DNA from: an archaeon
GTDB lineage: Archaea > Micrarchaeota > Micrarchaeia > Anstonellales > Bilamarchaeaceae
Assembly (NCBI GenBank): GCA_020053355.1
Contig: JAGVNI010000014.1
Coordinates: 1-64,000 of the forward strand
Direction of reading: 5' to 3'
DNA length: 64,000 bases
The position numbers and the translations under genes were made by a program. Under the pieces are notes generated by a model. That model saw nothing but the letters and a program-made list of their open reading frames with translations, was not told where the DNA came from and did not search any database. Positions 61,738-64,000 of the stretch are shown here, in pieces (position 1 is the stretch's first letter; the number at the start of each line of letters is the position of its first letter).

Positions 61738-62331
61738 CTAGGGCGGGGATGTAACCTGGAGATTCCTTAGGAAATTCTCGTGGAAAATGGTCGTCGAAAG
61801 CTCGGGGTGGAAACAGGTGGCAAGGAAGAAGCGGCTGCCCGCACGCTGCTCGCATGCGACGATATCATCGCCCCGCTTCGCAAGCGTCTTGACGCCCGGG
61901 CCGACTGATTTTATCTTTGGGGCGCGTATGAAAACCGCCTTGGCCCGGCCGAGCCAGGTGTCTATCTCTTCCTCGAACGATGCGGATTGCGTCCCGTAGG
62001 CGTTGCGGTCGATTTCCATGTCCATCAGGGCGAGCGTCTTCTGCCCAGCCTCTTCTTTGTGTATCCGCTTGGCAAGCATGATTGCCCCGGCGCACGTCCC
62101 GAAAACCGCGGGCACGCAGCGCATGGCATCCAGCATGCCTTCGCGCTCGCAGAGCTTGTACATCGTGGTGCTTTCGCCGCCAGGGATAATCAGGCCTTGC
62201 AGGCCATGAAGGTCGTCCACAAGCCGGACTTCAGCGACGTGGCAGTCGATACCGAGCCTGCGGGCCGCGTCTTTCGTGGCAGAGATGTGCTCGGTTACAG
62301 AACCCTGGAATGCCAGAACGCCTATTTCCAT
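61738..62331 (-). CDS. pdxT: Pyridoxal 5'-phosphate synthase, glutaminase subunit
   Basis: Releases ammonia from glutamine for PdxS. The 197-aa class I glutaminase has GVLAFQGSVTEH, LIIPGGESTTMYKL (oxyanion strand), GTCAGAIML with the nucleophile Cys, and FHPELS with the His/Glu pair. ATG 62331 begins the MEIGVLAFQG family start; further ATGs upstream are in frame but not needed. It overlaps the 62322 gene by 10 nt. Confidence 0.93.
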   Translation of the reverse strand: MEIGVLAFQGSVTEHISATKDAARRLGIDCHVAEVRLVDDLHGLQGLIIPGGESTTMYKLCEREGMLDAMRCVPAVFGTCAGAIMLAKRIHKEEAGQKTLALMDMEIDRNAYGTQSASFEEEIDTWLGRAKAVFIRAPKIKSVGPGVKTLAKRGDDIVACEQRAGSRFFLATCFHPELSTTIFHENFLRNLQVTSPP

Positions 62332-62654
62332 GCGCATCCGCACCTTTTCCGTTTGAGTATGAGCAGCTGGTCATCCGGATGGTCTATGTATACCGACTGC
62401 ACCCCTTTTCCCGTCGCTTGCGCCTTGTCCAGGGGGCTGCGATGAGTATAGCCGCGCTTCCCGAATTCGGCGACGAGTTCCGCATGGCGCAGGTAAAGCG
62501 CCTTCAGCCTCCCTTTCCACCTGAGCGTCTCAGGGTGGCGGGAATACCCTTTCTTGCCTTTTGTAAGGATTGACCAGATGGCATGGAGCTCACGGTGCTC
62601 GCCGAGAAGATGGTTCCGGCAAAGCCGGGCAGGCGGGATGTCCCATACTCTCAC
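62322..62654 (-). CDS. Pyrimidine-dimer DNA glycosylase (T4 endonuclease V-like)
   Basis: A 110-aa protein starting MRVWDIPPARLCRNHLLGEH. His15, Arg21 and Glu22 line up with His16, Arg22 and Glu23 of T4 endonuclease V, where Glu23 is essential, and LVAEFGKRGYTHRSPL matches its helix. It would excise UV photodimers through the N-terminal amine. It sits between pdxS (8 nt away) and pdxT (10-nt overlap), so it is in the PLP operon. Function as a repair enzyme is inferred from family likeness; the N-terminal residue differs from T4 (Arg rather than Thr). Confidence 0.75.
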   Translation of the reverse strand: MRVWDIPPARLCRNHLLGEHRELHAIWSILTKGKKGYSRHPETLRWKGRLKALYLRHAELVAEFGKRGYTHRSPLDKAQATGKGVQSVYIDHPDDQLLILKRKRCGCAWK

Positions 62655-62662
62655 AAAAGCAC

Positions 62663-63541
62663 CTACACGCCGCGCTCACTCATCTTCGTCGCGAGCGCGG
62701 AGGCATCAAGGCCGCGCATCGGCTCCCCGAGGCCCTCGCTCGCCTGCGCGATTCTTTTTGCGTCATTGAAATGCGCGACCGCATCGACAATGGCCTTCGC
62801 CCGCTTGGCCGGGTCCGAACTCTTGAATATGCCTGAGCCCACGAATACGCCGTCCACGCCGAGCTGCATGCACAAAGCGGCATCGGCAGGAGTCGCAATG
62901 CCGCCGGCTGCGAAATTCACGACGGTTAAACGCCCGAGTTTTGCAGTCTCCAAGACCAGGTCCTGCGGCACGCGGCACTCGGCCGCCACGCGGGCAATGG
63001 TCGCGGCCTTTGCGCCTGATAGCGCCTTGATTTCGGAGTCGATTGCCCGGATGTGCCGAATAGCCTCCACGATGTCTCCGGTGCCGGCTTCCCCTTTCGA
63101 GCGTATCATCGCGGCGCCCTCGTCTATCCTGCGTAGCGCCTCACCCAGGTTGCGCGCGCCGCAGACGAAGGGCACCTTGAATCGCTTCTTGTCAACATGG
63201 AACTGCGAATCGGCGGGAGTCAGCACCTCGCTCTCATCGATGAAATCCACGCCGAGCGCTTCCAGCACCTGCGCCTCCACGAAGTGGCCTATCCTGCATT
63301 TTGCCATGACGGGGACTGTCACTGCCTGCCGGATTTCCTTGATTTTCAGGGGGTCGGACATCCGGGCGACCCCGCCTTCGGCCCGGATGTCGGCAGGGAC
63401 GCGCTCGAGGGCCATGACGGCCACTGCGCCGGCTTTTTCAGCTATGCGCGCCTGCTCGGCGTTCGTGACGTCCATTATCACGCCGCCCTTCAGCATCTGG
63501 GCGAGCCCGGACTTTAATTGGAAAGAGCCTATTTGCGGCAT
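62663..63541 (-). CDS. pdxS: Pyridoxal 5'-phosphate synthase, lyase subunit
   Basis: Makes PLP from ribose 5-phosphate, glyceraldehyde 3-phosphate and ammonia. The 292-aa barrel shows [47 protein letters not shown] with the first Schiff-base Lys, [15 protein letters not shown] with the second, and [19 protein letters not shown] made here would feed the aminotransferase of the aromatic operon among others. First gene of the pdxS / glycosylase / pdxT unit. Confidence 0.96.
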   Translation of the reverse strand: MPQIGSFQLKSGLAQMLKGGVIMDVTNAEQARIAEKAGAVAVMALERVPADIRAEGGVARMSDPLKIKEIRQAVTVPVMAKCRIGHFVEAQVLEALGVDFIDESEVLTPADSQFHVDKKRFKVPFVCGARNLGEALRRIDEGAAMIRSKGEAGTGDIVEAIRHIRAIDSEIKALSGAKAATIARVAAECRVPQDLVLETAKLGRLTVVNFAAGGIATPADAALCMQLGVDGVFVGSGIFKSSDPAKRAKAIVDAVAHFNDAKRIAQASEGLGEPMRGLDASALATKMSERGV

Positions 63542-63580
63542 AGGAATCAGGTTATTATCGCTCGGAAAGAACTTTAATTT

Positions 63581-64000
63581 ATGCTGAGAAGCCAGGGTAT
63601 GGAGCCTTCGACGAAGATGCTTGCGAAGGATTTGGGCAAAGGCATGGTGCAGTGCCTGGCATGCAGGCATTATTGCAAGATTGCAGAGGGGAGGGCGGGA
63701 TTCTGCGGAGTGCGGGCGAACGAATCGGGCAAACTGAGGCTGATGGTCTACGGAAAGCCGTGCGCGGTCCATATCGACCCCATCGAGAAGAAGCCGCTTT
63801 TCCATTTCCTCCCGGGGACCAGGAGCTTCTCGATAGGCACATTCGGGTGCAATTTCGCGTGCTCATTCTGCCAGAACTGGGACATCAGCCAGGCGCCGCA
63901 GGAGGCGAGGCAGAAAGACCCGCAAAGGTGGAAGGACTATTTTCAGCGCCTGATGGAGAACTGCGAGGAATGGCCGCCCGAGCGCGTAGTCGATGAGGCA
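63581..64000 (+). CDS. amrS: AmmeMemoRadiSam-type radical SAM enzyme (5' part)
   Basis: The first 140 codons of a gene that runs off the right edge. N-terminal Cys cluster [21 protein letters not shown], then [19 protein letters not shown], the CxxxCxxC radical SAM cluster. This order is typical of AmrS, which occurs with AmmeMemo partners and is related to pyruvate formate-lyase activases. ATG 63581 is used; ATG 63599 is an alternative. It diverges from pdxS across 39 nt. Confidence 0.85.
   Translation, partial: MLRSQGMEPSTKMLAKDLGKGMVQCLACRHYCKIAEGRAGFCGVRANESGKLRLMVYGKPCAVHIDPIEKKPLFHFLPGTRSFSIGTFGCNFACSFCQNWDISQAPQEARQKDPQRWKDYFQRLMENCEEWPPERVVDEA

Noticed and set aside
1-64000. tRNA, rRNA, CRISPR or intact transposase genes
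   Set aside because: I looked through the gaps for cloverleaf arms with TTCGA-type loops, direct repeats and transposase motifs and found none that I could support; a tRNAscan and an ISfinder search would settle it.

Overview
The window is a gene-dense stretch of an archaeal chromosome with GC-rich genes and AT-rich intergenic gaps. Archaeal markers are a small replication factor C subunit, ribosomal protein L10e, archaeal-type PEP carboxylase, SepF, ScpA, a TtuA-like tRNA thiolase with a ubiquitin-like partner, class III (type IV pilin-like) signal peptides, and TATA boxes placed about 26 nt before start codons (leaderless transcripts). Several enzymes look bacterial in type (AroB, an AroE-AroK fusion, dihydroorotase, PdxS/PdxT). 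With many small secreted Cys-rich or pilin-like proteins, this fits a DPANN-type archaeon (for example Micrarchaeota or Diapherotrites relatives), but the lineage is inference. I saw no rRNA, tRNA, CRISPR array or intact insertion sequence.

Layout: 1-9278 holds a tightly overlapping nine-gene operon from DAHP synthase through shikimate and chorismate to prephenate and a final aminotransferase. In front of it, at 146-235, is a very short ORF with seven aromatic residues in twelve codons, followed by a hairpin and a T-run: a candidate aromatic amino-acid attenuator. 9335-17534 carries a membrane-embedded tandem AAA+ ATPase, a divergent TrmB regulator and HD / phosphohistidine-domain pair sharing an operator, two methyltransferases and a GGDEF protein. 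17563-25935 carries a proton pyrophosphatase, SepF, ScpA, a four-CBS protein, a pilin-like protein, dihydroorotase and a TPR-AAA+ protein; between sepF and scpA lie four back-to-back hairpins (20297-20399). 26016-36353 mixes small membrane or lipoprotein genes (including a tandem duplicated lipoprotein) with enolase, TtuA and its ubiquitin-like partner, a glycosyltransferase and a metallo-beta-lactamase-fold protein. 36425-46098 has ValRS, IleRS, RfcS, a KaiC-like ATPase and L10e. 46250-57109 has a large coiled-coil protein, lipoproteins, PEP carboxylase, an ATP-cone/uridine-kinase-like protein, malic enzyme and two Yip1-like membrane proteins. 57180-61663 is an aspartase-plus-surface-protein cluster with Kazal and repeated Cys-rich modules. 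61738-63541 is pdxS, a T4-endonuclease-V-like gene and pdxT, and the right edge cuts an AmmeMemoRadiSam-type radical SAM gene.

Metabolically, enolase, PEP carboxylase, malic enzyme and aspartase form a PEP/C4-acid node that also feeds PEP to the shikimate operon. The strongest leads for something undescribed are the aromatic leader at 146-263, the tandem hairpin array at 20297-20399, a shared CPAAA-plus-transmembrane C-terminus on two surface proteins, the repeated Asp-Ser-Asp-Gly-Gly/Cys modules, and the DNA-glycosylase gene wedged between pdxS and pdxT.
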